Below the pieces are notes generated by a model, which saw only the letters and a list, made by a program, of their open reading frames with translations, was not told the origin of the DNA and did no database searches. Shown here in pieces: positions 1 through 9,100 of a stretch of 36,238 nucleotides of DNA. The position numbers were made by a program, and so were the translations under genes. Each line of letters starts with the position of its first letter. The first letter of the stretch is position 1. The DNA comes from Brevibacterium sp. UMB1308A (GTDB taxonomy: Bacteria > Actinomycetota > Actinomycetes > Actinomycetales > Brevibacteriaceae): the NCBI RefSeq assembly GCF_030230605.1, contig NZ_JASPDO010000024.1, positions 1 through 36,238 on the forward strand, written 5' to 3'.

Positions 1-10
1 TGTACCACTA

Positions 11-76
11 TTCTATTTGCGTTCGAATGCGTGAGTCAAGGGTTTTGTTCATTTTGTTTCTATTTGTGTTCGAACG
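11..76. repeat. Pair of 19-bp direct repeats (possible operator sites)
   Basis: Two near-identical 19-mers lie at 11-29 and 58-76, starts 47 bp apart, differing at two positions (consensus TTCTATTTGyGTTCGAAyG). The second overlaps an inverted repeat at 67-80, TGTTCG-AA-CGAACA (two perfect 6-bp arms, 2-bp spacer). This looks like a paired binding site for a dimeric regulator, probably serving a gene to the left of the window. It is not the actinobacterial LexA box, whose half-sites have the opposite orientation with a 4-bp spacer. The repeat is seen directly; the function is a guess. Confidence 0.4.
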
Positions 77-80
77 AACA

Positions 81-511
81 GTCAGTTACACACAAAGAAA
101 AGCCTTCCTGAACGGAGGAAACCGGCACTGATTAGAAGGAGGCGGAGGGCACCTACAAGCGCACGTCAAAGAACAACCTCGGAAACGCAAGCAACGGCAC
201 GTAGATAGACAAGCCCGGCACCCGAACAAGTAACAGCTCCCCAGGCCAGACGAAGCAGCCCAACCAGAGACGAAACCGCGCAAAACGAACAAAACCACGC
301 AATACAATGCACCGTTTCGCTCGCTTTGCGCCACCTGACCAAGAACGCTAAACCAACGCCGTAAAGCCTAGGCGTCACAGGACGTCAACGCATTGCCCCG
401 CACCGACCTGTTCTGAACCGCATGACCCCACCACCCCACCCCTACATTTGTGTAGGCTAAAGACATCGTTCCTTACGCGATGCATCCCTTGAAACCAAGA
501 GAAAGCGACAC
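81..511. other. Gene-poor interval, no supported feature
   Basis: No convincing coding region was found. The minus-strand open frames here encode Cys/Arg/Leu-rich, low-complexity peptides with no recognisable domain. I checked by eye for tRNA, RNase P and tmRNA signatures and saw none. Near the right end a perfect 6-bp inverted repeat CCTACA-TTTG-TGTAGG lies at 441-456, with a TAGGCT hexamer at 453-458 that could be a -10 element for the hydrolase gene at 512. No matching -35 box is evident. Confidence 0.5.
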
Positions 512-2371
512 GTGGTGAAACGTATTGCCGCCGCTTTTGGTCACGCGAGCTCCTGGACCGCACTCACCCCTAGCCTCATTCCCCGCACGTGGTGGATGAC
601 CGCCATCAACGTCGCAGTCAACGCGTACGCGGGACAAAAAGCAGGCGAACTCGCCCACGCTCTCCTCAACCGAAACCGCCAAAACGCCCCTGCCGCCCTT
701 TCCCGCACACAACGCCCCTCGCAACACCGCCCACAACACCCCTCACACCCCAGCAACTCCACCTCCCCCACTCCCCCCGGCTTCCGGATCGCACGCCCAG
801 CCACGCAAAGCGTGAGCCGCAACATCGCACTCCTCTCCCTTGCAGGTGCAGGGTCCGCCTTCGCCATCTCTCGGTCAATCCGTGAACAAGAAGACATTGC
901 GCAACGCACCAACGACCACACCGTCTCTGTACGCGAACACGTTTTCGGCTACATCGTGGGCGAACTCGCCTGGCTGAGTCTTGACCTCGCTTCACTTGGC
1001 ATGAACCGACTCCGCCAACGCCTCGAACGGCGACTACACACACGCCTGCCGTTCATGCCCGAACTGGTCATCACAGCGCTGTCCGTGGGCGCAATGGCGT
1101 ATTCATCGCGCAAACTCATCAGCACTATCCTCTTCCGACTCGCTGAACAAGCTGTGCGCTCTGACTTCGCTCGCCCATCACTGGCCCGCCGACCCTCCGA
1201 ACCACAACGTTCAGGCTCACGCTACTCACAAGAACCCTTCTCCACCCTGGGCTATCACGGACGCGACTTCGTCGCCTCAGGTCCTCGAAAAGACCGCATC
1301 CAAGCAACACTCAAACGCACCTCGGGAAAATCAAACACTCCAACCAGCACCGCCCACGAACCCATCCGCATCTTCATTGGGCGCCTTTCCCACCCGGACC
1401 TGTCAGACGCAGCAGAAGCGGCAGTTCGCGAACTCGACCGCACTGGCGCTTTCGACCGTGAGGCCCTCCTCTTGGTCACCAACACCGGATCAGGCTGGAC
1501 CCCACAGTGGTCAGTCGAAGCCTTCGAATACCTCATGGGCGGAAACTGCGCATCGGTCGCAATCCAATACAGCTTCGCAGGTTCGTGGCTCGCATTCCTC
1601 ATCCACCGCGACCAAGCCATCTACGCCAGCCGTGCGCTGCTAGAAGCCGTTGAGCGTCACCTCAGCACACTCGACAAGCATTCCCGCCCCCGCATTTACG
1701 TCACCGGCGAATCGCTTGGTGCCCTGGGCGGCCACGGCGCCTTCACGAGCCTCACCGACATGCGACAACGCGTGGACGGCGCCCTCTGGACGGGAACCCC
1801 ACGCACCACTCCTATTTTCAAGAACCTCATCGCATCGCGCCACGTCCTCTCTCCGGAAATCCAACCAGTCATCGGCCGTGGGAGCCGCGTCCGTTTCGTA
1901 CAAAAACCCAAACAACTCAAAGAGTCACCCCTTGGCCCGTACCGCCCCTGGATTGGGTCGCGCATCGTGTACGCTCAGCACCCATCCGACCCAGTCGTCT
2001 GGTGGTCCCCTTCCATGGTCATCCGCAAACCCGACTGGCTACGCGAACCCCGCGGAAAAGACGTGAGCCCCTATGTGGTGTGGTTCCCATGGCTCACATT
2101 TTGGCAACTGCTTGCCGACATGCCCCGCTCGGTTCAACTGCCCGGTGGCCGCGGGCACAGTTACCACCGCGAGGTTGTGCACTATTGGAACGAAATCCTT
2201 GACACACATTTCACAAAAAAAGACTGCACAAAAATAGGTGACGCAATCGCAGACGACATTGCCCGTAAGTCCACGGGCCAAGCCTGGCGCCACCCTGAAC
2301 AGAACACAACACACCAGAGCATGTTCGACAAACTCTTGTGGGCTATCCTTCAGAGACGGAAGGATTCATAA
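512..2371 (+). CDS. Alpha/beta-hydrolase family membrane protein (Abhydrolase_9 type)
   Basis: Predicted 619-residue serine hydrolase of the actinobacterial family that pairs a membrane N-terminal domain with an alpha/beta-hydrolase domain; the substrate is unknown. The N-terminus carries the family-like phrase LTPSLIPRTWW near residue 20. A Pro/Ser/Gln-rich stretch follows at about 55-95, then hydrophobic segments near 105-120 and 180-200. The nucleophile elbow GESLG is at about residues 398-402. A later Asp (SDPVVWW, about 493) and His (GRGHSYH, about 549) fit the rest of the triad. Two adjacent GTG codons (512 and 515) could both start translation, and the ribosome binding site is weak. 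The next gene begins 6 bases downstream, so the two are probably cotranscribed. Family assignment is fairly sure; function is not. Confidence 0.85.
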   Translation: MVKRIAAAFGHASSWTALTPSLIPRTWWMTAINVAVNAYAGQKAGELAHALLNRNRQNAPAALSRTQRPSQHRPQHPSHPSNSTSPTPPGFRIARPATQSVSRNIALLSLAGAGSAFAISRSIREQEDIAQRTNDHTVSVREHVFGYIVGELAWLSLDLASLGMNRLRQRLERRLHTRLPFMPELVITALSVGAMAYSSRKLISTILFRLAEQAVRSDFARPSLARRPSEPQRSGSRYSQEPFSTLGYHGRDFVASGPRKDRIQATLKRTSGKSNTPTSTAHEPIRIFIGRLSHPDLSDAAEAAVRELDRTGAFDREALLLVTNTGSGWTPQWSVEAFEYLMGGNCASVAIQYSFAGSWLAFLIHRDQAIYASRALLEAVERHLSTLDKHSRPRIYVTGESLGALGGHGAFTSLTDMRQRVDGALWTGTPRTTPIFKNLIASRHVLSPEIQPVIGRGSRVRFVQKPKQLKESPLGPYRPWIGSRIVYAQHPSDPVVWWSPSMVIRKPDWLREPRGKDVSPYVVWFPWLTFWQLLADMPRSVQLPGGRGHSYHREVVHYWNEILDTHFTKKDCTKIGDAIADDIARKSTGQAWRHPEQNTTHQSMFDKLLWAILQRRKDS

Positions 2372-2377
2372 ACACAC

Positions 2378-3478
2378 ATGGCAACACGTTCTAAATCCCG
2401 CAGAATCGTGGAGTTTGATCTCGTGCGGGGCTTCTTCATCATGGTCATCACACTTGACCACTTGGCGTACTGGCCCTCCCCTCTTGCATTTTTCTCCGGC
2501 AAGGGGTGGCTCTGGGTAAGCGCTGCAGAAGGGTTCTTCCTCATTTCCGGTTTTCTTATTGGCTACATTCGCGCGTATAAAGGGCGACACAAGGACCTGT
2601 GGCCCATGACTAAGAGTCTGTGGCGTCGCGCTCTCAAACTCTACGTGTGGGGTGTGGGCATCACTCTTTTCCTCAGCGCAATCACCGTCATGGTTCCCCC
2701 GGACAACGTCAACACCCTGCCATCGCTCCCCCCAGAAGACTCCTCGGTGGGAGCCACTATTGTGAATGCTTTGCTCATGCGCACGTTCCACGCGTGGATT
2801 TTCTTCCTCCGCATGTACACGGTGATGCTTCTGGTCACGCCCTTGTTCCTCTGGCTCATCCGCAAGGGCCAGCTGTGGGTGGCAGTGATCGCGTCAATAG
2901 TGTTGTACGCCGTCAGTCTGATTTTTGACGCGCCCGAGGCGGTCGTCCAGTGGCAGCTGTTGTTCTTCTTGGCAGCGGCGTTGGGTTATGTTTTTACCCC
3001 TGTTCGCAACTGGATGGCTGAGCACCTGACGTGGCGCAATCTGCTCATCGTGGTTTTAGTCTCTGTCACCGCCGTCACAATGATCCTGAGCGGAATTGCG
3101 ATCCACGGAGAATACCTGATGAACCGGATTGGACTGGGCGAATTTCAAACTGCCCTATACCACTGGGGAAGCGGCGCTTTCTCTAACTTCCCTATGCAAC
3201 CGGGCCGAATGATTCTCGCGTTCATTTGGTTTGGTGGTTTTCTCGCGTTTTTCCACGTGTTCCGCGACCCCATCATGAAGTATCTGGGCTGGATCTTGGT
3301 TCCACTCGGCAAGTACTCACTTACCGCTTACTGTTTACAGGCGATCCTGTTGCCGTTTATTGTCATCGTCACTGAAGCGAGCGGGCCTCTGTGGAACATG
3401 TTCATTGGACTACTCACGCTCATGCTGATGTGGTTGTTGATGAAGAGTAAACTTGTGCTTAAAATCATGCCCCAGTGA
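2378..3478 (+). CDS. OpgC-like multi-pass membrane acyltransferase
   Basis: A 366-residue integral membrane protein, mostly hydrophobic, with about ten predicted membrane helices. The N-terminal stretch FDLVRGFFIMVITLDH, followed by an AAEGFFLISGF segment, resembles the OpgC/acyltransferase-3 superfamily, whose OpgC member succinylates periplasmic glucans in proteobacteria. In actinobacteria such proteins are presumed to acylate an envelope glycan or lipid; the substrate here is unknown. The ATG at 2378 follows the hydrolase stop by 6 bases, with a GGAAGGA ribosome binding site in the end of that gene. This suggests an operon of two envelope-associated enzymes. Confidence 0.8.
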   Translation: MATRSKSRRIVEFDLVRGFFIMVITLDHLAYWPSPLAFFSGKGWLWVSAAEGFFLISGFLIGYIRAYKGRHKDLWPMTKSLWRRALKLYVWGVGITLFLSAITVMVPPDNVNTLPSLPPEDSSVGATIVNALLMRTFHAWIFFLRMYTVMLLVTPLFLWLIRKGQLWVAVIASIVLYAVSLIFDAPEAVVQWQLLFFLAAALGYVFTPVRNWMAEHLTWRNLLIVVLVSVTAVTMILSGIAIHGEYLMNRIGLGEFQTALYHWGSGAFSNFPMQPGRMILAFIWFGGFLAFFHVFRDPIMKYLGWILVPLGKYSLTAYCLQAILLPFIVIVTEASGPLWNMFIGLLTLMLMWLLMKSKLVLKIMPQ

Positions 3479-3515
3479 CAGGCACTCGCAACCACGTAAT
3501 CAATGAGGACTACAT

Positions 3516-4691
3516 ATGCCCAAACTCAGCCAGACTGCGCACAGCTTCCCCGACTCTGAAATCCGTCGCATCTTTGAGCTTTCACTTGAACTCGACGATG
3601 TTATTCCGTTGAGTGTGGGGGAACCTGATCTTCCTGTTTCCCAGCACATTCTGGAAGCTGGAGCTCGCGCGTTTAAGGACGGCATGATTCGGTACGCACC
3701 TAACTCTGGAATCATGCCGTTGCGACGCGCACTGGCAAAGAAAGTGACTGAGTTCAATAAGTACCCGGTTGACCCGGACCAAATCCACATTGGTGCGGGA
3801 GGCTCTAACTCGTTGCACATGGCTATGAGCTTGGCGCTTGGACCAGGTGACGAAATTCTGGTTCCCGACCCAGGCTATGCCACCTTCTTCATGACTCCCC
3901 GCACCGTGGGGGCTACCCCTGTGGGCTACCCGTTGAAGGCTGAACACGGTTTCATCCCACAGATCGAAGATCTCAAAAGCTTGGTAACACCCAATACCAA
4001 AGCCATTCTGCTCAACAGCCCGTCGAACCCGCTGGGTGTTGTTTTTGAACGCGACGTCATGGTCGCGCTCATGGACTTCGCAAAAGAATATGACCTGTGG
4101 GTCATCAGTGACGAGGTGTATGAGTACTTGGTGTTTGACGGCGAGTTCATCTCACCTGCCACCCTTGACCACGACAACCGAGTACTGTCCGTATATTCCT
4201 TCTCAAAAACTTACGGAATCACGGGCGGTCGCGTAGGGTACTTAGTCACGCCTCCTGGAATGACGAGCAGGGTCGGCGCTTTGCAGGAAGCGAACGTATC
4301 ATGCGTGAACACGCCTGCTCAGTACTCGGCCCTGGCCGCTGTTGAAGGTCCCCAAGACGACGTCCACAAGGCCCTTGAGCACTACCGCACGAACCTTGCC
4401 CGCGCACGCAAAGTCCTGGATGCCAAGAACATTGAGTACCTCACTCCGCGTGGAGCCATCTACCTGTTCATCAACATGTCCCACGCCACGGGTGGAGACG
4501 TGAGCACATGGGCCGAAAACTTCCTCCTCGAACACAAGGTTGCTCTGGCCCCGGGAACCGCTTTTGGCCAGCACGGTGAAGGCTGGGTGCGCGTATGCTT
4601 TGCAGGCGACACCGACCTCCTCGTAGAAGGTTTGTCACGCCTGCCGTCGCGGCCACAGGAGAACGACGAAGAGCCCCGGCCGCAGGAGTAA
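3516..4691 (+). CDS. Class I/II pyridoxal-phosphate aminotransferase
   Basis: A 391-residue fold-type I aminotransferase. Seen: the N-terminal GEPDLPVS motif, a cofactor-region PSNPLGVVF with the conserved Asn-Pro, the SDEVYEYL aspartate region, and the Schiff-base lysine K231 in SFSKTYGITGGRVGYL. The C-terminal arginine region reads GEGWVRVCFAG. Length is normal for aspartate/aromatic aminotransferase-like enzymes, but the amino acid substrate cannot be fixed from sequence. ATG is preceded by GAGGA with suitable spacing. The gene converges on the thioesterase gene with only 8 bases between their stops and no visible terminator. The tail after about residue 375 is hydrophilic and Glu/Pro-rich. 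Confidence 0.9.
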   Translation: MPKLSQTAHSFPDSEIRRIFELSLELDDVIPLSVGEPDLPVSQHILEAGARAFKDGMIRYAPNSGIMPLRRALAKKVTEFNKYPVDPDQIHIGAGGSNSLHMAMSLALGPGDEILVPDPGYATFFMTPRTVGATPVGYPLKAEHGFIPQIEDLKSLVTPNTKAILLNSPSNPLGVVFERDVMVALMDFAKEYDLWVISDEVYEYLVFDGEFISPATLDHDNRVLSVYSFSKTYGITGGRVGYLVTPPGMTSRVGALQEANVSCVNTPAQYSALAAVEGPQDDVHKALEHYRTNLARARKVLDAKNIEYLTPRGAIYLFINMSHATGGDVSTWAENFLLEHKVALAPGTAFGQHGEGWVRVCFAGDTDLLVEGLSRLPSRPQENDEEPRPQE

Positions 4692-4699
4692 ACCCCGCG

Positions 4700-5500
4700 T
4701 TACAACTTCGAGTACACCAGCTGGTGGCTGACGGCGAGCACCTCACCCGACTGCGTCCACAGTTGGGCTGTCTGGTCGTGCAAACCGGACCCGAACCACT
4801 GCGCCCGTGCTGAACACAGAATGTCGGTCCCAGCAGATTCCAGCACGTGCGCATCGGCTGACACGTACGTGGTAATCGTGATGGTTCCAGCCGGTAGCCA
4901 CTGCCCTGCTCGCAGGAACGACCGGGGGAAGAACGTGTCGGAGGCTGAAACAAGGGCCGCGTAGTCCCATGGACGGCCATCAGCGTGACGTAGCCAATAC
5001 GTTGACGTTGTGTCTTCCTGTGGCCCTTCCGCGATCTGTTCCCAGCCACCTTCAACGAACCGCACTTCGTAGTTGTTTGACCATTCGGGTCGCCCTTCAC
5101 CGTCGGCGACCGCGTACTCTTCCGGCGCACCCACAGACGGGAACGGGATCTCGTTGGCACGCAACTGGCCACGTTCTGCCACCAGCAACACCGTGGCTGT
5201 CAGCGGCGTGTTCTCGCCTTGGTGACCCTTGACAACCCAGTGTTGGTTTGAGGAGTTGGTGCGCACGCATTCAAGCTCCAGCTCATAGTCGCCTTCACTC
5301 AATGGTGACGTGAAGTTTGTGGTGATTGCTGCGAGCCTGCCTTGCGCGTCAGGGTGTGTCTGCACGGCGTTGCAGATGGTGGCCACGGTGATCCCGCCGA
5401 ATGGCCCCACCATGTTGTGAAACTTTGGGTGGGTGCTGGCGTGTGCGCGGTTGCCTTCAAAGCTCACCGCGATTGCCTGGTCAAAAGCTGATTCCGTCAT
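4700..5500 (-). CDS. Acyl-CoA thioesterase-like protein (double hotdog)
   Basis: A 266-residue protein resembling TesB-like or 4HBT_3 tandem hotdog thioesterases, which hydrolyse acyl-CoA or acyl-carrier thioesters. The start MTESAFDQAIAVSF, the PFGGITVATICNAVQ stretch (about 35-50) and the second hotdog near SASDTFFPRSFLR fit this family. I chose ATG at 5500 rather than a start further upstream because AAGGAAGG lies just before it. The gene follows the PPTase gene by 31 bases on the same strand, and that pair diverges from the Pls-like synthetase. The context allows an editing or release role in that pathway, but ordinary acyl-CoA hydrolysis is equally possible. Confidence 0.78.
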   Translation of the reverse strand: MTESAFDQAIAVSFEGNRAHASTHPKFHNMVGPFGGITVATICNAVQTHPDAQGRLAAITTNFTSPLSEGDYELELECVRTNSSNQHWVVKGHQGENTPLTATVLLVAERGQLRANEIPFPSVGAPEEYAVADGEGRPEWSNNYEVRFVEGGWEQIAEGPQEDTTSTYWLRHADGRPWDYAALVSASDTFFPRSFLRAGQWLPAGTITITTYVSADAHVLESAGTDILCSARAQWFGSGLHDQTAQLWTQSGEVLAVSHQLVYSKL

Positions 5501-5531
5501 GCTCGCCTTCCTTATGCGTGCGTTCCGCACG

Positions 5532-6101
5532 TTACTCCCTGCCGTGACCACCCGCCGGATTCACCGCGAGCGCAGCCACATATTCTTCCGTCACCATATC
5601 GGACACCGTGATCCAGGGGTGTGATGTGCATTCCGCGTTGTTAGGCGACCCGCACTCAATCTGGGCAGGCTCATACGCACCAAATCCGGTGTGCATGCTT
5701 TTCAGGACTGCTTCTTTGCGCACCCAGGCGCGCAGAAGTGCCCGGCCGAGGTCGTCCTCGGGGAGGTCTGTGAAGTGCGGGCGTTCGTTGGGGCCCAGGA
5801 TGTGGGTGAAGGTGTGGGGTGGAACGTTGAGGGCGTCTGCGGGTTCGACGTCGATTCCGATCCAGCCAGTTTCGCCTGGTGTGAGAATTGCAACAGCCGT
5901 GTAGGGGTGTGACCGGGAAACCGAGCATTCCACCTCGGTCGTGCCGTCCGTGACGGTGGGGTTACCGCGAGCGTGCGCACGAACCTGCAGGTCACGTGGG
6001 TGTATCCGGTAGTGGTGGGATACGAGTTCTATCAGCATCCGGTCTGCCGAAGCATCTGTGTCCCGCACAATTCGCGCGTCCACCCCTTTGCCTCCATTCA
6101 A
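5532..6101 (-). CDS. Sfp-like 4'-phosphopantetheinyl transferase
   Basis: A 189-residue PPTase that would move phosphopantetheine from CoA onto the carrier-domain serine of a synthetase. Seen: the CSVSRSHPYTAVAI region (59-72), the Mg-binding WIGIDVEP motif with D84 and E86, and the W-x-x-KEA-x-x-K motif (W126, E130, K134). It is somewhat shorter than typical Sfp enzymes (about 220 residues) but keeps all key residues. The start is uncertain. TTG at 6101 has a GGTGG-like site upstream; an in-frame ATG lies 21 codons further in. It is transcribed divergently from the Pls-like gene, whose carrier domain (S537) is the obvious partner. Confidence 0.88.
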   Translation of the reverse strand: MNGGKGVDARIVRDTDASADRMLIELVSHHYRIHPRDLQVRAHARGNPTVTDGTTEVECSVSRSHPYTAVAILTPGETGWIGIDVEPADALNVPPHTFTHILGPNERPHFTDLPEDDLGRALLRAWVRKEAVLKSMHTGFGAYEPAQIECGSPNNAECTSHPWITVSDMVTEEYVAALAVNPAGGHGRE

Positions 6102-6161
6102 AATGCCACCGTGAATTTTTGTACCATTAAGGCGACTTCAAAGCCCTACCCAAGGTGGTCT
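6102..6161. promoter_or_regulatory. Divergent intergenic region of PPTase and Pls-like genes
   Basis: This 60-bp gap must hold, or overlap, the control regions of the minus-strand PPTase/thioesterase pair and the plus-strand synthetase/peptidase pair. It is locally AT-rich near 6113-6130. I could not find a convincing -35/-10 pair in either direction, so the promoters may be weak, activated, or partly inside the PPTase coding region. AAGG at 6152-6155 is a usable ribosome binding site for GTG at 6162. Confidence 0.4.
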
Positions 6162-9100
6162 GTGAACACGTACGCGCCCCAATTTCCGGCCGGTCACCTC
6201 GCGAGTGAACCCGGAACACTTATCGACCTCATTTTAAAGAACGTCGCGGAACACCCGGACACTCCAGCGATCGACGACGGCACGACGGTACTCACATACG
6301 CGGAGCTCATTGAGCAGATGCGCTTGTTTGGGCTCACCCTTCACGATCACGGTGTGGGCCCCGGTGACAAAGTTGGGGTACGCGTCTCCTCTGGTTCAGT
6401 GGACCTGTACGTGTCGATTTTGTCGGTTCTCATGATCGGCGCGGCCTATGTTCCTGTCGATGTTGACGACCCTGACGAACGCGCCCGCACGGTCTTCGAA
6501 GAGGCCGATGTCGCAGCCGTCATCACTGACGGCCCCACGATCACCAAGGTCACCACCAGAGAAACCCCGCCTGAACTCCGCGCCCCGGTTCCGGAAGACG
6601 ACTGCTGGGTGATTTTCACCTCGGGATCCACAGGTAAACCTAAGGGCGTTGCCGTGACGCACCGATCAGCGGCCGCTTTTGTGGCCGCCGAATCCAAAAT
6701 TTTCTGTCAAGACGAACCGCTTGGCCCGACTGACAGGGTCCTGGCTGGTTTGTCTGTGGCATTCGATGCGAGCTGTGAAGAAATGTGGCTCGCATGGGGT
6801 CACGGAGCCTGCTTGGTCCCTGCTCCCCGCGCGTTGGTGAAGTCTGGAATGGACTTGGGACCGTGGCTTGCCAGCCGTCGCATTTCGGTCGTCTCCACGG
6901 TCCCCACGTTGGCGGCCCTGTGGCCACCAGAAACCTTGGACAACGTGCGTCTCCTCATTTTTGGTGGTGAGGCTTGCCCGTTGGAGCTGGCTCAGCGTCT
7001 GTCGGACGGTGACCGTGAAGTGTGGAATACGTACGGGCCCACCGAGGCCACCGTGGTCGCGTGTGCCGCCCCGCTGGGCGAAGAGCCGGTGCGTATTGGA
7101 CTTCCTTTGGCTGGTTGGGACTTAGCTGTCGTCAACCCAGAAACCGGAATCCCGGTTGCCGAAGGCGAAACGGGCGAACTCATCATCGGCGGAGTGGGGC
7201 TCGCCCGCTACCTGGACCCGGAAAAAGACGCCGAAAAGTACGCCCCCATGGAAACCCTGGGATGGCAGCGCGCCTACCGTTCCGGTGACCTCGTCATCAA
7301 CGACCCCGCCGGCCTGATCTTCGTAGGCCGAGCCGACGAACAGATCAAACTGGGCGGCCGCCGAATCGAAATGGGTGAGGTTGACGCTGCCCTCCAGTCG
7401 CTGCCCGGCGTCCACGGTGGCGCGGCCGCGGTAAAGACCACCTCAGGTGGGGTTCAACTGTTGGTTGGCTACTTGGCCCCTTCGCCCGGTGTCACTGGTG
7501 ACGCGCAACAGCTCGAAACCTGGGCCCAGCAGCTCCGTGACGTGTTGCCTCCTGCCCTCGTGCCACGCCTAGCCATCGTGGACGATCTGCCCACAAAGAC
7601 CTCGGGCAAGGTCGACCGCAACGCACTCCCCTGGCCTCTTCCCGGTATGGAAGTCGCTGACGACTCCGGGGACGTCCCCGCCGAATACGCGTGGATCGCC
7701 GAACAGTGGGAAGCTACCCTGGGCGCAGCCCCCGGCATGAACACCGACTTCTTCAACGCCGGTGGAGGGTCCCTGGCGGCCGCTCAACTGGTGAGCCGGC
7801 TACGCACCAATTTCTCGGCCATCACGGTCGGTGACATTTACGCGCACCCCCGCTTTGGGGCACTCGCGGAGATGTGCACGGGCACCGAACCCACCACTCA
7901 GCGTTCAGAACGCACGGTCAAGCGCACCAGCCGGTTTATGCAGTGGATGCAGACTCTCCTGGGCATTCCGGTCCACATTTTGGCAGCGATGCATTGGATC
8001 GTCATGACGCTGGTCGCGATGAACGTATTCGCGCTCATGGGCGCCCCAGTTGTCACTACGTCGTGGTGGCTGATCGCTGTTCTGTACCTGGTCTTCGTCA
8101 CCTCATGGGGACGCATGTTGGTCTCGGCCGGCTGTGCGCGCTTGCTCCTGGGCAGCCTCAAACCCGGCGTGTATCCGCGCTCCGGGTGGGTCCACCTACG
8201 CTTATGGCTGGCCGAACACATCGCTGACAACGCTTCTGCTGTCTCAGTGGGTTCTGCCCCGTGGGTCACGTGGTACGCGCGCCTGTTGGGTAACAAGTTG
8301 GGGCGCGATGTTGACCTCCACTCCATCCCGCCGGTGACGGGAATGCTCACCTTGGAAGAGGGTGCCGCCATTGAGCCCGAGGTGGATCTCAAGGGCTGGT
8401 GGGTCGACGGAGACCTGCTGCGGGTTGGCCCCATCCACGTGGGCAAGTATGCCGTTGTTGGTTCCCGTTCGACTCTCATGCCAGGCACGCGCGTGGGCAC
8501 GGAAGCGCGGGTGGCTCCCGGCTCGGCGGTAACAGGCAAAGTGCGCAAAAAGCAGGTGTATTCCGGTTCGCCTGCCCACCGGACTTCGAAGAAGCACCAC
8601 CGCTGGCCCGCACCGCCTGAGAAACGCGCCCACTTGCCGTTCTTGTTGTATGCGATCGGTTCGGTACTCCACGCCTCGATTCCCTATTTGGCAGCAGTGC
8701 CACCCATTGCACTCATGCTGTGGATCTACGGTGTTGAAGTGATTACCCAACCGCTGACCCTTCTGGCATGGTCGCCTCTCCTGGCGCTTATCTGGTTTGC
8801 GTTCACGGCCTTGTCTATTCTCATCGCGGTGCGCACGCTGTCGATCGGTTTGCGCGAAGGCACGTATCCGGTGCGTTCGCTCATGGGCTTTAGGGTCTGG
8901 GCTACAGAACGCATCATGGACATGGCCCGCGACCTCCTGTTCCCCATGTACGCCGGCCTGATCACGCCTGTCTGGTTGCGTCTTTTGGGCACCAAGGTGG
9001 GTTCAGGTGTCGAAGCTTCGACAGTGCTGTTGGTTCCTAAAATGACGCACATCGCTTCCGGCGCGTTCCTCGCCGATGACACCATGGTTGCCAGTTACGA

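Noticed and set aside
67..80. LexA (SOS) box
   Set aside because: The half-sites are TGTTCG then CGAACA with a 2-bp spacer. The actinobacterial box has CGAAC first, then GTTCG, with a 4-bp spacer.
86..378. Minus-strand open frames in the left gene-poor region
   Set aside because: They encode Cys/Arg/Leu-rich low-complexity peptides with no domain, and they overlap each other in different frames.
4471..5172. 233-residue minus-strand frame over the aminotransferase/thioesterase junction
   Set aside because: It overlaps both real genes, is Arg/Ser/Pro-rich, and has no domain or ribosome binding site.
5973..6161. Upstream extension of the Pls-like synthetase to ATG at 5973
   Set aside because: The added 63 residues are unlike the family and run antisense through the 5' end of the PPTase gene. 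The conserved adenylation domain begins shortly after GTG 6162.
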